A stretch of DNA of 47,145 bases from Palleronia caenipelagi (GCF_007004065.1 NZ_VFSV01000027.1:1-47145); one strand, 5' to 3'. Shown: positions 1 through 8,832, numbered from the stretch's first letter. Numbers and translations are program-made. The notes: a model not told the origin generated them from the letters alone.

Positions 1-1
1 G

Positions 2-433
2 CGACGGCGGTTCGGCTACCGGCGGCTGCACATCCTGCTGAAGCGGGAGGGCTGGGACGTGAACTGGAAGAAGCTCTACCGGCTCTACCGCGAAGAAGGG
101 TTAACCATCCGTAAACGGGGCGGACGCAAGCGCGCGATCGGAACCAGGGCGCCGATGGCGATCCCGCAAGGGCCGAACCCCAGCGCTGGTCGCTGGACTT
201 CGTGTCGGATGCGCTCGCCGATGGCCGCCGGTTCCGCCTTCTCTGCGTGATCGCCGACTTCAGCCGGGGAGGCCTGGCGACCGTGGTCGACACTTCGCTA
301 TCGGGACACCGCGTCGCCCGCGAACTGGACCGGATCGCCGGGATACGGGGCTTCCCATGCATGGTGGTCAGCGACAACGGCACCAAGCTGACATCGAACG
401 CCATGCTCAAATGGCAGGAGGATCGACGTAGGG
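2..433 (+). pseudogene. IS3-family transposase (outer element), N-terminal part, frameshifted and interrupted
   Basis: This is the middle of an IS3-family DDE transposase that begins before the window. Frame 2 gives the HTH_21-like RRFGYRRLHILLKREGW segment. The frame breaks near 177-182, where two extra C residues seem to be present, and continues in frame 1 as RWSLDFVSDALADGRRF and the integrase-core motif VSDNGTKLTSNA. Reading stops being homologous at 434, where another IS is inserted; the protein resumes at 1656. The frameshift plus the insertion make it non-functional. Assignment rests on recognised rve-core motifs; the exact IS name is not determined. Confidence 0.85.
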
Positions 434-434
434 A
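431..434. repeat. Target-site duplication, left copy (GGGA)
   Basis: GGGA here is repeated at 1652-1655 directly outside the right end of the nested IS. Its removal with the IS restores the interrupted reading frame. Confidence 0.8.
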
Positions 435-459
435 TGGTCTTCCCCCACTGAAGTGGTCC
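435..459 (+). repeat. Left terminal inverted repeat of the nested IS
   Basis: The inner 17 bases (443-459) match the reverse complement of 1628-1644 at 15 of 17 positions. The outermost bases begin TG, as in most IS3-family ends. Confidence 0.75.
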
Positions 460-490
460 TCCGCTATGTTTAGGAAAACGGAGGAAACAG

Positions 491-769
491 ATGGCAAACA
501 AGCGACCAAAGCCGGAAGAGATTGTCACGAAGTTACGGCAGGTTGAGGTTCTGACGGGGCAAGGGATGCCGCGTCTGGATGCGATCCGCCAGATCGGCGT
601 GACTGAACAGACGTTCTGCCGCTAGAAGAAAAAGTACGGTGGAATGGGCGCGGACCAATTGAAGGACCTAAAGCGTCTTCAGAAAGAGAATGAGCGGCTG
701 CGCAAGGCCGTTTCGGATCTGACCCTGGACAAGCTGATCCTGGCGGAGGCCGCAAAGGGAAACTTCTGA
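491..769 (+). pseudogene. IS3-family orfA with in-frame amber codon
   Basis: From ATG 491 this reads MANKRPKPEEIVTKLRQVEV, the Transposase_8 (PF01527-type) helix-turn-helix start of IS3 OrfA, and ends with the leucine-rich segment [20 protein letters not shown] before TGA 767-769. Codon 45 (623-625) is TAG where homologues carry Trp (TF-R-W-KKYGG), most simply a TGG to TAG change. Near the end, an A/G-rich stretch (about 754-763) precedes the stop, and orfB is open in the -1 frame across it, as expected for programmed -1 frameshifting to make OrfAB. The amber codon should abolish full-length OrfA and OrfAB. Confidence 0.85.
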
Positions 770-876
770 GCCCCGCTCGTCGCCGTGCCTGCATTGATCG
801 TGTTCGAGCGGAGCTGATTGTCTCGGAGCGCCGTGCCTGTCGTGTTCTCAGACAGCACCGATCGACACCGCGTAAG

Positions 877-1791
877 GTGCCTGCTGGTCGCCCGGACGAA
901 GAACGCCTGGTCGCGGATATGATCGGGCTGACCCGGCAATATGGACGGTATGGCTATCGTCGGATTGCTGCGCTGCTCAGAGATGCTGGCTGGCATGTGA
1001 ACGACAAGCGCGTCGAAAGGCTGTGGCGACGAGAGGGGCTGAAAGTCCCAATGAAACAACCAAAGAAGGGACGGCTCTGGCTGAACGACAGCTCGTGCGT
1101 CAGACTGCGACCAGAGCGTCGCGATCACGTTTGGTCGTACGACTTTGTGCATTGCCGCACGGACGATGGGAAGGCGTTCCGGACATTGAATATCATTGAC
1201 GCGTACAGCCGGGAATGTCTGGCGATCCGTGTCGACAGGAAGCTGAACTCAGGCAACGTGATCGATGCGCTGAGCGACCTGTTCATCCTGCGCGGTGTGC
1301 CTTCGTTCATTCGGTCTGACAACGGCCCGGAGTTCGTTGCTGAGGCCGTACAGAACTGGATCAAAGCTGTTGGAGCCAAGACCGCCTATATCGAACCTGG
1401 ATCGCCCTGGGAGAACGGATATGTGGAGAGCTTCAATGCCCGTTTCCGCGACGAGTTCCTGAATGGCGAAACCTTCTACAGCCTGCGAGAAGCCCAAGTT
1501 CTGATCGAAGAATGGAGGAAACACTACAACACGAAACGACCACACAGCGCATTGGGCCACCGCCCACCGGCCCCGGAAACCGTCGTCACGATGGACCGGA
1601 GGCCCGTCATGCACTCACAATCAAATTGGACCACTCAAGTGGGGCTGATCAGGGAATGGCATTACATCGCACCGGGCAAGCCGATGCAGAACAGCCCGGT
1701 AGAAAGCTTCAATGGCCGCCTGCGGGACGAATGCCTCAACGAGCACCTCTGCCCGACCCTGCGCCATGCCCGCCATTTGATTGCGGCATGA
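877..1791 (+). CDS. IS3-family transposase OrfB, reading out of the element into the host IS
   Basis: DDE transposase with HTH_21 ([17 protein letters not shown]) and rve core; likely catalytic acidic residues are seen in [16 protein letters not shown] and [15 protein letters not shown]. The frame is open upstream of ATG 877 to about 755, so translation may enter by -1 frameshift from orfA rather than at 877. No stop lies inside the element: the frame runs over the right end (1651) and fuses to the C-terminal part of the outer transposase, ending at TGA 1789-1791. About 46 C-terminal residues are therefore borrowed. Whether native OrfB normally ends inside the element cannot be judged from one full copy. 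Confidence 0.8.
   Translation: MPAGRPDEERLVADMIGLTRQYGRYGYRRIAALLRDAGWHVNDKRVERLWRREGLKVPMKQPKKGRLWLNDSSCVRLRPERRDHVWSYDFVHCRTDDGKAFRTLNIIDAYSRECLAIRVDRKLNSGNVIDALSDLFILRGVPSFIRSDNGPEFVAEAVQNWIKAVGAKTAYIEPGSPWENGYVESFNARFRDEFLNGETFYSLREAQVLIEEWRKHYNTKRPHSALGHRPPAPETVVTMDRRPVMHSQSNWTTQVGLIREWHYIAPGKPMQNSPVESFNGRLRDECLNEHLCPTLRHARHLIAA
1628..1651 (-). repeat. Right terminal inverted repeat of the nested IS
   Basis: Partner of 435-459. The same end sequence recurs, inverted, at 46847-46870 near the right edge of the window. Confidence 0.75.
1652..1655. repeat. Target-site duplication, right copy (GGGA)
   Basis: Second copy of the 4-bp duplication flanking the nested IS; see the left copy at 431-434. 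Confidence 0.8.
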
Positions 1792-1869
1792 TGCGACGAC
1801 TACAATCACCACCGCCCGCACTCGAGCCTCGACGGGCTCACCCCCGAGAGTATCACCAACGGTCAATAG
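1656..1869 (+). pseudogene. IS3-family transposase (outer element), C-terminal part
   Basis: Continuation of the transposase interrupted at 434: [31 protein letters not shown], then an in-frame TGA (1789-1791) at a position where homologues have Trp, then DDYNHHRPHSSLDGLTPES up to TAG 1867-1869. The Glu of the DDE triad lies in [11 protein letters not shown]. So this protein carried a frameshift, a nonsense codon and an IS insertion. The right end of the outer IS probably lies within about 1870-1925. Confidence 0.85.
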
Positions 1870-2024
1870 AGAACCAAAACACGAACAGAGCTAACCTGTA
1901 AACGCGGACTCCAAGCGGAGCAGGTCAGGACAGATCGGCACGACTGAGCAAGTTTACCATATTTTGGATCGGCGGTGTTACAGAACTCAGGCCTGAGGCG
2001 TGACCGCCCTTTACCCCGATCATG

Positions 2025-2964
2025 TCATGCCACGGGTATGATATCGGCGGTGCCATGGGCGTTGAAGAGATTCCTGAGTGCAACTCAGATTTGGATTTCG
2101 GCGGTCTGACAGTCGGGGTCTTAAGCGGCGAGGCGTTCGCTGAAAGAGTTCAGACACCGCATGCTCGTTTTGATCCAGCTGCGGGCATGGTAGCCCGTTC
2201 AGCGCTGCCAGAAGGCTCGGCCGTAGTGCCGGGCGGGGCGCGCGCAGAATTTCGTTCTGGGCGCGTACCGATAGGCAATCATTCTTCTACTGGCGACTGC
2301 TTTTCCGGATTGTAAGTGAGCGGATGACCGTAATCGGACCAAAGGAATGCCCTGACAGGGTGGCCTTGTGGCACCGGCACGTGTCACATGCACCGTCTGC
2401 GGTCACGGTGCCGTTCTTCTCATTCTCGGTGATTTTTCCAGGGAGTTCAGACAGGATGTGGCTTTCACCGTGGCGGCTGGGGGCGAATTCGACGGCGCCC
2501 ATATCAAATATGGCCGAGGCCATCGCAAGGCGCACCTTGCGCCCTTCGCCATTGTCGCTCGGAGTTGCCTGACATGGCGCCATCCGTCCGATCCCGATGG
2601 TCCACGGCGGACAGTGCTTCATTGTCAACAAGTAGGCTCAGCGTTCGATCCGAAAGGCAATAGGGTATCCAAACGGCCAGTGCTTTCTGTTTGCCGCACG
2701 GGGCGGTATAGTTAGGGCTGGGGCATAGACGGAGCAAATTCAGCAGGCTCGCCACTCTCCCCGAAGTCCGGCGCAACGGCGACCAGAAGAGGAATTTGCA
2801 CGACAGGCAGAATTGGATCGCTGCATCGGATAGGGCCAGCGGACGACCAGCGCGAGCGTCACGCGGCGCAAGCTAGGTCATAGTCTCGTCCACCCAGATG
2901 AGCAGCCCTCCACACTATCGCACCGCGGCATAGTAGCTCGACCCGTTCGTCGTGCGATAGTAGG
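2025..2964 (-). pseudogene. Decayed IS5-family transposase
   Basis: Read leftward from about 2964, conserved IS5-family blocks appear with stops and frameshifts between them: YYRTTNGSSYYAAVR, stop, GGLLIWVDETMT, stop, SDAAIQFCLS, VASLLNLL, then in a shifted frame AMASAIFDMGAVEFAPSRHG and GTVTADGACDTCRCH, then ARHYGRAFWQR, stop, TGYHARSWIKTSMRCLNSF, and QTAEIQI followed by the family-typical end FNAHGTADIIPVA at 2025. The order of blocks is that of an intact transposase, so this is point decay rather than rearrangement. Terminal repeats were not identified. Confidence 0.8.
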
Positions 2965-3143
2965 CGGAAGGTGGTTTGCTCGTGCAGCGCATCTAACCGT
3001 CTAGATTCGAGCAGTGCATCCTCGACTTCTAGCAATGTACAACATTGCGGATCAAAAATATAACCGGTCGTCTCACCCTTCGGAAAAACGCCGATCGCTA
3101 CCGGTAGATACAGCGCGCGAGAAGGCGATCAATCTGGGCTCTA
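2965..3143. other. Intergenic sequence between IS debris and queF
   Basis: No gene recognised. The only structure seen is a perfect inverted repeat, GCAATGT-ACA-ACATTGC (3032-3048). It is not followed by a T tract on either strand, so it does not qualify as an intrinsic terminator for queF. Confidence 0.5.
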
Positions 3144-3605
3144 TCAGCCCCGACCGCGGTATCCGGGGACGTCCTGACCGGGGATCCAAACATCGTCAGG
3201 AACAGGCCCCGACTGCCAGAAAATATCTATGGGGATGCCGCCGCGGGGGTACCAGTAGCCACCGATCCGGATCCATTTTGGAGCCAGCAGCTCCTCGATC
3301 TTAGTGACCACGGTCATGGTGCAATCCTCGTGGAAAGAGCCGTGATTTCGGAAGCTGTGCAAAAAGAGCTTGAGCGACTTGGACTCGACCAGCCAGTCAC
3401 CCGGCACGTAATCAATCACCAAATGGGCAAAATCCGGCTGCCCGGTCATCGGACAAAGCGAAGTGAATTCCGGGCAGGTGAACCGCACCATGTAGTCCCG
3501 ACCCTTATGCGGCGCCGGGACGCGTTCAAGAACCGCAGTCTCCGGCGACATCGGCTGGGCAGTGTCCTGTCCGAGTTGGGTCAGGCCTCTTGTATCGGTC
3601 GACAT
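3144..3605 (-). CDS. queF: NADPH-dependent 7-cyano-7-deazaguanine reductase (QueF)
   Basis: Reduces preQ0 to preQ1 in the queuosine tRNA-modification pathway; cytoplasmic. The 153-residue protein is the short single-domain type. The active-site region [10 protein letters not shown] supplies the nucleophile Cys51 and the general acid Asp58, the family signature ESKSLK is at 74-79, and HGSFHED (88-94) supplies the substrate-binding His92/Glu93. It lies 122 nt downstream of metK on the same strand, so the riboswitch before metK could affect it if they are co-transcribed; the two pathways meet because queuosine synthesis uses SAM at the next step (QueA). No other que gene is in the window. Confidence 0.97.
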   Translation of the reverse strand: MSTDTRGLTQLGQDTAQPMSPETAVLERVPAPHKGRDYMVRFTCPEFTSLCPMTGQPDFAHLVIDYVPGDWLVESKSLKLFLHSFRNHGSFHEDCTMTVVTKIEELLAPKWIRIGGYWYPRGGIPIDIFWQSGPVPDDVWIPGQDVPGYRGRG

Positions 3606-3727
3606 GAAGAACCTCCGGAGTGTTTTGAGGGCAACGGTATTCAGCGCTCAGGCGAGGAACAAGGCGCACCTCTGGGTCAGCGCAACGCCCCCGACCTAAG
3701 AGCTGGGATCGGCGCCGCGCAGCACTC

Positions 3728-4909
3728 TCAAACTGCCGTTTTCAGCGCATCCGCCAGATCTGTCTTTTCCCAGGAAAAACCGCCATCGGCCTCAGGAGCG
3801 CGGCCAAAATGGCCATAGGCGGCGGTGCGCTGGTAGATCGGACGGTTCAGCCCCAGATGGGTCCGGATGCCGCGAGGAGTGAGGTCCATGACCTGCGACA
3901 CCGCTTTTTCGATCTGGCTCTCATGGACTTCGCCAGTTCCGTGAGTGTCGGCATAGATCGACAGCGGTTTGGCAATGCCGATGGCGTAGGAGAGCTGAAT
4001 GGTGCAGCGCTTCGCCATGCCAGCGGCAACCACGTTTTTCGCCAGATAGCGCGCGGCATAGGCGGCAGAGCGGTCGACCTTGGTCGGGTCCTTGCCGGAG
4101 AAGGCCCCGCCCCCATGGGGCGCCGCGCCGCCATAGGTATCCACGATGATCTTACGACCTGTCAAGCCGGCATCCCCGTCAGGGCCACCGATCACGAACA
4201 CGCCGGTAGGATTCACCCACCATTCGGTATTTTCGGTGAGCCAACCTTCGGGGAGAACCTCACGGATGTAGGGCTCGACAATCGCGCGGATGTCGTCAGA
4301 GGTCTGGTCCTCACGCTCATGCTGGGTCGAGAGCACGATGGAGGTCACTTCGACGGGCTTACCGTCCTCGTAACGAAGAGAAATTTGGCTCTTGGCATCG
4401 GGGCGCAGGGTCGGCTCCTGCCCCGATTTACGCACGTCAGCCAGACGGCGCAGCACGGCGTGGGCATAGTGGATCGGCGCCGGCATCAGTTCCGGTGTGT
4501 CATCCACCGCGTAGCCGAACATGATGCCCTGATCGCCTGCACCTTCGTCCTTGTTCTCGGCGGCATCAACACCCTGCGCGATATGGGCCGATTGCGGGTG
4601 CAGCAGGTTGGTGACCTTGCAGGTGTTCCAGTGGAACTTGTCCTGCTCGTAGCCAATGTCCCTGATGCAGTCGCGGGCGATGCCATCGATGCGCTCCAGG
4701 TATTCGTCCAGTTTCGCCTTGTCGCTGAGGCCGACCTCGCCGCCGATCACCACACGGTTGGTGGTGGCGAAGGTTTCACACGCCACGCGGGCTTCCGGCT
4801 CTTCGGTGAGGAAAGCATCCAGAACCGCATCCGAGATCCGGTCGCAGACCTTATCGGGGTGGCCTTCGGACACGGACTCCGAGGTAAAGATATAGTTCTG
4901 ACGCGGCAT
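3728..4909 (-). CDS. metK: S-adenosylmethionine synthetase
   Basis: Makes SAM from methionine and ATP; cytoplasmic tetramer. At 393 residues it has the normal family length. The N-terminal [19 protein letters not shown] carries the ATP/metal-binding His and Asp, [12 protein letters not shown] is the central signature, and [19 protein letters not shown] is the glycine-rich C-terminal P-loop-like signature. The start is ATG 4909, preceded by GGAGC at 4916-4920, which is part of the SAM/SAH riboswitch pseudoknot. Only 66 nt separate it from the upstream lnt stop, so its promoter must lie inside lnt or transcription reads through from the phoH-ybeY-corC-lnt block. Confidence 0.98.
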   Translation of the reverse strand: MPRQNYIFTSESVSEGHPDKVCDRISDAVLDAFLTEEPEARVACETFATTNRVVIGGEVGLSDKAKLDEYLERIDGIARDCIRDIGYEQDKFHWNTCKVTNLLHPQSAHIAQGVDAAENKDEGAGDQGIMFGYAVDDTPELMPAPIHYAHAVLRRLADVRKSGQEPTLRPDAKSQISLRYEDGKPVEVTSIVLSTQHEREDQTSDDIRAIVEPYIREVLPEGWLTENTEWWVNPTGVFVIGGPDGDAGLTGRKIIVDTYGGAAPHGGGAFSGKDPTKVDRSAAYAARYLAKNVVAAGMAKRCTIQLSYAIGIAKPLSIYADTHGTGEVHESQIEKAVSQVMDLTPRGIRTHLGLNRPIYQRTAAYGHFGRAPEADGGFSWEKTDLADALKTAV

Positions 4910-4914
4910 GAAAG

Positions 4915-4963
4915 TGCTCCGTTGGGTCCGGGGTGGCGCGCACGCCAGGAAGCCGTTGTGCGC
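4915..4963 (-). promoter_or_regulatory. SAM/SAH riboswitch in the metK leader
   Basis: Read leftward, the leader begins with the helix arm GCGCAC (4963-4958), followed by AACGGCTTCCTGGC and the partner arm GTGCGC (4943-4938), a short spacer, and AACGGAGCA (4923-4915). The core ACAACGGCUUCCUGGCGUG and the distal GGAGCA match the known SAM/SAH riboswitch consensus, an H-type pseudoknot in which the Shine-Dalgarno GGAG takes part in the pseudoknot. Ligand binding is expected to hide the ribosome site and lower MetK synthesis. The class is established; the match here is by eye. Confidence 0.93.
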
Positions 4964-4975
4964 ATTGTCGGGCGG

Positions 4976-6457
4976 TTACCTCCGGGCGCGTCCGGATTCA
5001 AGGAAAATGCGCCATGCGCCCAACGCAGAGATCATGAGCAAGAGCAGCACAGCAACAGGCCAGTCGCCGGTTCTGGCATAGAGTGTCTCGGGTCCGGGGG
5101 GCGGCAGGGCCACATCCAGATGCCCGGCCACGCCCATGGGGATCTCTCCGATCACCCGCCCCCGCGCGTCGATCCCCGCGGAAATGCCCGTATTGGCAGC
5201 GCGGAGCATGGGCAGCCCATGCTCCACGGCGCGCATCCTCGCAATCGCCAGATGCTGCTGGGGTCCGGCAAAGGTGCCGAACCAAGCGTCATTGGTGATC
5301 TGCAGCAACCAGTCGGGACGCGCGGCGACTGCGCCCACTTCCTGCGGAAAGATCGCCTCGTAGCAAATCAGCGGCTGCGGCTGTCCGAGCGGGCCGAGAT
5401 CGAGCACCCTCGGGCCAGGCCCGGCGGAATAGCCCCCGACGATCTCGGCGAGTCCCCGGAGCCCGCCGCGTCGCAGCACATCGCCAAAGGGGATGTACTC
5501 GCCAAAGGGAACAAGGTGGTGTTTGTCATAGACGTCCAGTAACGCACCCTCGGCGGACAGAACCGCCAGCGCGTTGTAATAGCGGCCATCCTCACGCCTC
5601 TGGGCACCCGCGATCACGGGCACTCCCCCAGCCCGCCCGCTGATCTCGGCGAGGATCGGATCGGCACCGGTCAGAAGAAACGGCAACGACGTCTCGGGCC
5701 AGACCACCAGATCGACATCGCCCTCGGCGGCGCTGAGATCGAGACTGCGGCGGAAGAAGACGGGGACAAGATCGGGATCCCATTTCTGGTCCTGCGGCGC
5801 GTTTGGCTGGACGAGGCGAACGGTGCCGACGGGCTCGGCCATGGGCAGATCAGGTCGCAGCGCCCCCAGCCCCACCACGCCGCCCCAGCCTACAAGCACG
5901 ACCGCCAGCGCTGGAGCCGGGCGCAGGACCGCGGAAATCGCGGCGATCACGACCGTGACCAGAGTCAGGCCGTAGGGCCCTGTGAACGCCGCCAATTGGA
6001 GCCCCGGCCCGTCAGACCAGATCTGGCCCACTAGGACCCACGGAAAGCCTGTGAAGATATAGCCGCGGAGCAGCTCCGCCGCGGTGAGGCAGAGGGCAAA
6101 CGCTAGCGCAAAGCTGCCTCTTCCCTGCGCCAGCCAGCGCGCAAAGCCGAAGGCCGTTGCCCAGAACAGCGCCAGCCCGCCCGACATGAAGATCAGCGCA
6201 AAGGGGGCCATCCAGCCGTGGCGTGCGGCATCGACGAAGAATGGTTCGACGATCCAGTGCAGCGTCAGAGCGAAATAGGCTGTACCAGTGACCCAGCCGA
6301 TGAGGGCTGCCCGTCGGGGCGAGAGCGCGGCCCGACAGAGCCAGCACGACAGCGCCAGCCCTGCCAGTGCAACCGGCACCAGCGAGAATGGTGCCTGCCC
6401 CAACCCGGCCGCGAGACCGGCCAGAGCGGCCAGTGCCAAACTGCGACGATCAGCCAC
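4976..6457 (-). CDS. lnt: Apolipoprotein N-acyltransferase
   Basis: Adds the third acyl chain to the N-terminal cysteine of lipoproteins; inner membrane. An N-terminal membrane region of about six hydrophobic segments (LALAALAGLAAGLGQAPF onward) is followed by a carbon-nitrogen hydrolase domain. The catalytic triad is seen as Glu in VVWPETSLPF, Lys in YDKHHLVPFGEYIP and Cys in PLICYEAIFP. GTG 6457 was chosen because it gives 493 residues, close to the E. coli length, and an 8-nt overlap with the corC stop; longer in-frame starts at 6505 or 6550 would intrude deeply into corC and add residues without membrane character. The stop is 12 nt from the metK riboswitch. Confidence 0.95.
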   Translation of the reverse strand: MADRRSLALAALAGLAAGLGQAPFSLVPVALAGLALSCWLCRAALSPRRAALIGWVTGTAYFALTLHWIVEPFFVDAARHGWMAPFALIFMSGGLALFWATAFGFARWLAQGRGSFALAFALCLTAAELLRGYIFTGFPWVLVGQIWSDGPGLQLAAFTGPYGLTLVTVVIAAISAVLRPAPALAVVLVGWGGVVGLGALRPDLPMAEPVGTVRLVQPNAPQDQKWDPDLVPVFFRRSLDLSAAEGDVDLVVWPETSLPFLLTGADPILAEISGRAGGVPVIAGAQRREDGRYYNALAVLSAEGALLDVYDKHHLVPFGEYIPFGDVLRRGGLRGLAEIVGGYSAGPGPRVLDLGPLGQPQPLICYEAIFPQEVGAVAARPDWLLQITNDAWFGTFAGPQQHLAIARMRAVEHGLPMLRAANTGISAGIDARGRVIGEIPMGVAGHLDVALPPPGPETLYARTGDWPVAVLLLLMISALGAWRIFLESGRARR

Positions 6458-7322
6458 CGGAAGGGAGACGCACCCGAATCCGCTTGAGCCGCCGGGGATC
6501 GGCATCGACGACCTCGAACTCCATCCCAGACGGGTGGGGAATGACTTCACCGCGCGCTGGCACCCGGCCGGTCAGCGTGACCACGACACCGCCCAGCGTA
6601 TCGGCGCCGTCCTCGACATCCTCATCCTCGATCTGACGCCCCAGCGCCTCCTCGAATTCCTCAAGCGGCGTGTGGGCCATGGCGATCCAGATGCCCGGCT
6701 TCTCTTCCGAGAAGAGGTCAGCCTCTTCCTCGTCATGCTCGTCCTCGATCTCGCCGATCACCTGTTCGATCAGGTCCTCGATGGTCACAAGCCCGTCCAC
6801 CCCGCCATATTCGTCGATCACCAGTGCCATGTGAGTGCGTTCGCTCTGCATTCGCTGCAAGAGCACCCCGACGGACATCGAGCCCGGCGCGTAGATAAGG
6901 GGCCGCATCAGCGCCTCAGCGTCAAAGTCCTTCTCAGCCCCGAAACCGTGGCGGAGCGCGAAATCCTTAAGGTGGATCATGCCACGCGGATGGTCGAGGG
7001 TTCCGTCATAGACCGGGATGCGGGTCAGGCCGGATTCACGGAATTTCTCCGCAAGTTCATCACGGCTGACGGTGATCGGCATCGAAACGATATCGACGCG
7101 CGGGATTGCTACATCGGAGAGACGCTTGCGCCGGAGATTGATGAGCCCGGGACCGGTCTCGGCGTGATCCGTCACCTCGCCTGCAATCGTGTCGTCTTCG
7201 GCCTCATCCTCGGGGCCGGACCATGAGCCGAAGATCCGACCGAAGAAACTCTTGCCTTCGCTGTCGTCGGCGCCCGGCCTCTCAGAGCCGTCTTCGGGTG
7301 CGCCAGTCTCGGTATTGGACAT
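6450..7322 (-). CDS. corC: CorC/HlyC-type CBS-domain protein
   Basis: The 290-residue soluble protein has an acidic N-terminal 60 residues, a pair of CBS domains (about 70-200, including IPVYDGTLDHPRGMIHLKDF and MALVIDEYGGVDGLVTIEDL) and a C-terminal CorC_HlyC transporter-associated domain ending RRLKRIRVRLP. The family is linked to Mg/Co efflux through CorA or CNNM-type proteins; it was also named haemolysin (TlyC), which is not supported here. There is no membrane DUF21 domain, so it is the short form. It lies 18 nt after ybeY and overlaps lnt, as in the classic ybeZ-ybeY-ybeX-lnt order of many proteobacteria. Confidence 0.93.
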   Translation of the reverse strand: MSNTETGAPEDGSERPGADDSEGKSFFGRIFGSWSGPEDEAEDDTIAGEVTDHAETGPGLINLRRKRLSDVAIPRVDIVSMPITVSRDELAEKFRESGLTRIPVYDGTLDHPRGMIHLKDFALRHGFGAEKDFDAEALMRPLIYAPGSMSVGVLLQRMQSERTHMALVIDEYGGVDGLVTIEDLIEQVIGEIEDEHDEEEADLFSEEKPGIWIAMAHTPLEEFEEALGRQIEDEDVEDGADTLGGVVVTLTGRVPARGEVIPHPSGMEFEVVDADPRRLKRIRVRLPSGG

Positions 7323-7340
7323 CTCTCGCCGTTTCTGTTG

Positions 7341-7832
7341 CTAATCGCGCTCATATGGGGGAGCGACCCCTAGGGTGGCAAGTATCTGCGTCTCCAAAAG
7401 TTCCATCAGTTCCGCATCGCCATCCCGGATGTGGTCATAGCCCAGCAGATGGAGCATCCCGTGAATGATCAGATGCAGGCTGTGATTATGTAGGGAAATA
7501 CCAGCTGCCTCCGCCTCGGCCACCATGGTTTCCCAAGCCAGCGCAATATCGCCGATCTCCGGATCCTCGGGGGGCAAAGGCGCCCCCCCCTCCGCCTCGG
7601 CGCCACGTTCCTCAGAGGGCCAGGACAGCACATTGGTCGGCTGCGGCTTGCCCCGGAAATCGGCGTTCAGCTCTGCGATCCGGGCGTCATCGCAGCCCAG
7701 TACCACCATTTCTACTTCGTCGAGACCCAGATGGGCGGCGGTAGCGCGGGCCGCGATCCCGGCCCAGTCTTCGAGACCGGCCTCTTCCCAGCGCGGGTCC
7801 TCGAAGACGACATCAACGGTGAAGTCAGACAT
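7341..7832 (-). CDS. ybeY: Endoribonuclease YbeY (16S rRNA maturation)
   Basis: Zinc-dependent single-strand endoribonuclease needed for 16S rRNA 3'-end maturation and ribosome quality control. The metal site motif HGMLHLLGYDH is complete (three His), and the conserved NVLSWPSE is present. The start ATG 7832 gives 163 residues and sits inside the phoH stop region (ATGTCTGA, 8-nt overlap), suggesting translational coupling; the longer frame to 7943 has no family similarity. Its partner phoH (ybeZ) lies directly upstream. Confidence 0.96.
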   Translation of the reverse strand: MSDFTVDVVFEDPRWEEAGLEDWAGIAARATAAHLGLDEVEMVVLGCDDARIAELNADFRGKPQPTNVLSWPSEERGAEAEGGAPLPPEDPEIGDIALAWETMVAEAEAAGISLHNHSLHLIIHGMLHLLGYDHIRDGDAELMELLETQILATLGVAPPYERD

Positions 7833-8832
7833 CGCGCTCATAGGCTTCGATGATCTTGGCCACGAGCGGATGGCGGACAACATCCTTCGAGGTAAAATAA
7901 TTGAACGAAATCCGGTCGATCCCCTGCAACAGAGTTTCCGCATGCGAAAGACCGGAGACCTGTCCGCGCGGCAGGTCCACCTGTGAGCGGTCGCCGGTGA
8001 TGACCATGCGGCTGCCTTCGCCCAGACGGGTGAGAAACATCTTCATCTGCATGGAGGTGGCGTTTTGGGCCTCGTCGAGCACCACAAAGGCGTTGGACAG
8101 GGTCCGCCCCCGCATGAAGGCCAGCGGCGCGATCTCGATCTTCTTTTCCTCCATGAGGCGCGCGAGGATCTTGCCCGGCAGAAAATCGTTCAGAGCGTCA
8201 TAGAGCGGCTGCATGTAGGGATCGACCTTGTCCTTCATGTCGCCCGGCAGGAAGCCCAGCCGTTCACCGGCCTCGACCGCCGGTCGGGACAGGATGATTC
8301 GGTCCACTTTCCCCTCGATGAAGTGATTTACCCCCACCGCCACGGCCAGATAGGTCTTGCCCGTCCCCGCCGGACCGATGCCAAAGTTCAGCTCATTCGC
8401 GAAAAGTGATTTTACATAAGCCTTTTGCGCCTCGGTGCGGGGCTCAACCAGTTTCTTGCGGGTACGAATCTCCACCGATCCGCCCTTGAACATCTCGATC
8501 TGGCCATCGCCCATTGGCTCCGACTCAGCGCCCATGCGCAACTCACCCGCGATCGCCGCCGGATCGACTTCGCGGCCCGACTCAAGCCTCAGATACAGCG
8601 CTTCGAGCACCTCACGTGCACGGGCGCGGGCCTCGGGCTCGCCAATGATCGTCAGATGATTCCCACGGCGCAGGATCTGCACGCCCAGATCCCGTTCAAC
8701 CTGAACGAGATTGGCGTCCCCGACCCCACAAAGCTCTATCAACAAACGGTTATCAGGAAACTCAAGATGGGTTTCGGAGGTCGTCTCCGACTGGATATCG
8801 GGCTCTGCGTAGCTTGGGGTGGTCTGCGCCAA
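7825..8832 (-). CDS. phoH: PhoH-like ATPase (YbeZ)
   Basis: Cytoplasmic P-loop ATPase that acts with YbeY in RNA metabolism. The 335-residue protein has an N-terminal KH-like segment (about 25-110) and a PhoH domain with Walker A GPAGTGKTYLAVA, VILSRPAVEAGERLGFLPGD, Walker B FVVLDEAQNAT and MVITGDRSQVDLP. It is the first gene of the leftward block phoH-ybeY-corC-lnt-metK-queF and is divergent from the SDR gene at 8968, so the promoter should lie in 8833-8967; no clear consensus was seen there. Confidence 0.96.
   Translation of the reverse strand: MAQTTPSYAEPDIQSETTSETHLEFPDNRLLIELCGVGDANLVQVERDLGVQILRRGNHLTIIGEPEARARAREVLEALYLRLESGREVDPAAIAGELRMGAESEPMGDGQIEMFKGGSVEIRTRKKLVEPRTEAQKAYVKSLFANELNFGIGPAGTGKTYLAVAVGVNHFIEGKVDRIILSRPAVEAGERLGFLPGDMKDKVDPYMQPLYDALNDFLPGKILARLMEEKKIEIAPLAFMRGRTLSNAFVVLDEAQNATSMQMKMFLTRLGEGSRMVITGDRSQVDLPRGQVSGLSHAETLLQGIDRISFNYFTSKDVVRHPLVAKIIEAYERDV

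Larger units (their letters stand above)
435..1651 (+). mobile_element. Complete IS3-family insertion sequence (1,217 bp) nested in another IS
   Basis: Both ends start TG(G/A)TC and share an imperfect inverted repeat (CCCCACT.GAGTGGTCC type; 435-459 and 1628-1651). The element is flanked by GGGA at 431-434 and 1652-1655, a 4-bp target duplication. Removing the element and one GGGA copy restores the reading frame of the interrupted transposase (codons for Asp-Arg-Arg-Arg-Glu-Trp-His-Tyr across the junction), which fixes the ends precisely. It carries orfA and orfB in the usual -1 arrangement. The terminal part of a second copy lies inverted at 46847-46939 with one mismatch seen. Confidence 0.9.

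Noticed and set aside
3809-5542. Open frame of 577 codons on the plus strand
   Set aside because: Antisense to metK, the riboswitch and lnt; no domain and no ribosome site.
6450-7322. Haemolysin annotation for the CBS-domain protein
   Set aside because: The haemolysin name for this family is historical; domain content and gene context support a CorC-type role instead.
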